From: Acidimicrobiia bacterium
GTDB taxonomy: Bacteria > Actinomycetota > Acidimicrobiia > Spongiisociales > JAHEDJ01
DNA length: 64,000 nucleotides
Reading direction: 5' to 3'
Assembly (NCBI GenBank): GCA_035471805.1
Contig: DATIPS010000054.1
Span: forward strand, 1 to 64,000
Both the position numbers and the translations under genes were made by a program. Positions 63,943-64,000 of the stretch are shown piece after piece; the stretch's first letter is position 1; the number at the start of each line of letters is the position of its first letter. The notes under the pieces were generated by a model. That model made no database searches, was not told the origin of the DNA, and saw only the letters and a list, made by a program, of their open reading frames with translations.

Positions 63943-64000
63943 ATCTCGGTTGCCGCCGCCCAGGCGTGCGGTTCGGCGGTCAGTCGGGGACGTTGGCCCC

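Overview
The window is about 64 kb of GC-rich DNA from a member of the Actinomycetota, most likely an uncultivated Acidimicrobiia-like lineage. The class is an inference. The phylum is supported by a conserved block at 28.5-34.2 kb (PrsA-like foldase, MazG, enolase, FtsB-like protein, DUF501, Ppx/GppA, tRNA-Leu) whose order resembles Mycobacterium Rv1021-Rv1026. A DUF222/HNH gene and an actinobacterial-type SOS box also fit. Genes are densely packed in short operons with 1-4 bp stop/start overlaps and many GTG or TTG starts.

Layout. 0-5.6 kb: the tail of a PLP enzyme, a membrane protein, a response regulator/HEAT-repeat/glycosyltransferase operon, a VOC protein and a secreted L,D-transpeptidase with SLH repeats. 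5.8-20.7 kb: a selenium-dependent molybdenum hydroxylase and purine catabolism cluster. It holds ssnA-ygfK on the minus strand, divergent from ygfM-xdhD-xdhC-like-yqeB-yqeC, then a carboxyltransferase gene and a convergent selenium-dependent xanthine dehydrogenase. 20.9-27 kb: a nucleoside/purine-type ABC importer (two permeases, BMP lipoprotein, double ATPase) and an M28 peptidase. 27-28.2 kb: the DUF222/HNH gene. 28.5-34.2 kb: the housekeeping block. 34.4-40.3 kb: AceK, a GNAT/acyl-CoA synthetase fusion and dinB with its own SOS promoter. 40.5-45.1 kb: a 4-hydroxybutyryl-CoA dehydratase-type enzyme divergent from a riboswitch-controlled cobalamin importer. 45-54.3 kb: several single genes, then pyruvate:ferredoxin oxidoreductase with a DHODH-like partner. 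54.4-59.2 kb: a HIT protein, a selenoprotein of the GrdB/PrdB family that reads through an in-frame UGA, an ABC-2 exporter and a Na/Ca exchanger. 59.3-63.1 kb: a sulfur-oxidation operon (PocR-type regulator, SQR-like flavoprotein, DUF1641, DsrC/TusE, DsrE-like), followed by repeats and a DUF302 gene.

How it fits together. Selenium is used in two ways here: as a labile cofactor of Mo hydroxylases (yqeB, yqeC, SeXDH, xdhD) and, I infer, as selenocysteine in the protein at 54.9-55.8 kb. With PFOR, the 4Fe-4S dehydratase-type enzyme, B12 import and sulfide oxidation, this suggests an organism of low-oxygen habitats that scavenges purines and reduced sulfur compounds.

The items most worth a second look are the UGA-containing selenoprotein, the cysteine-free ferredoxin domain of XdhD, the leaderless SOS-controlled dinB promoter, the RBS-masking B12 riboswitch platform, a family of intergenic heptanucleotide tandem repeats, and the GCATAAT-like iterons upstream of the sulfur operon.
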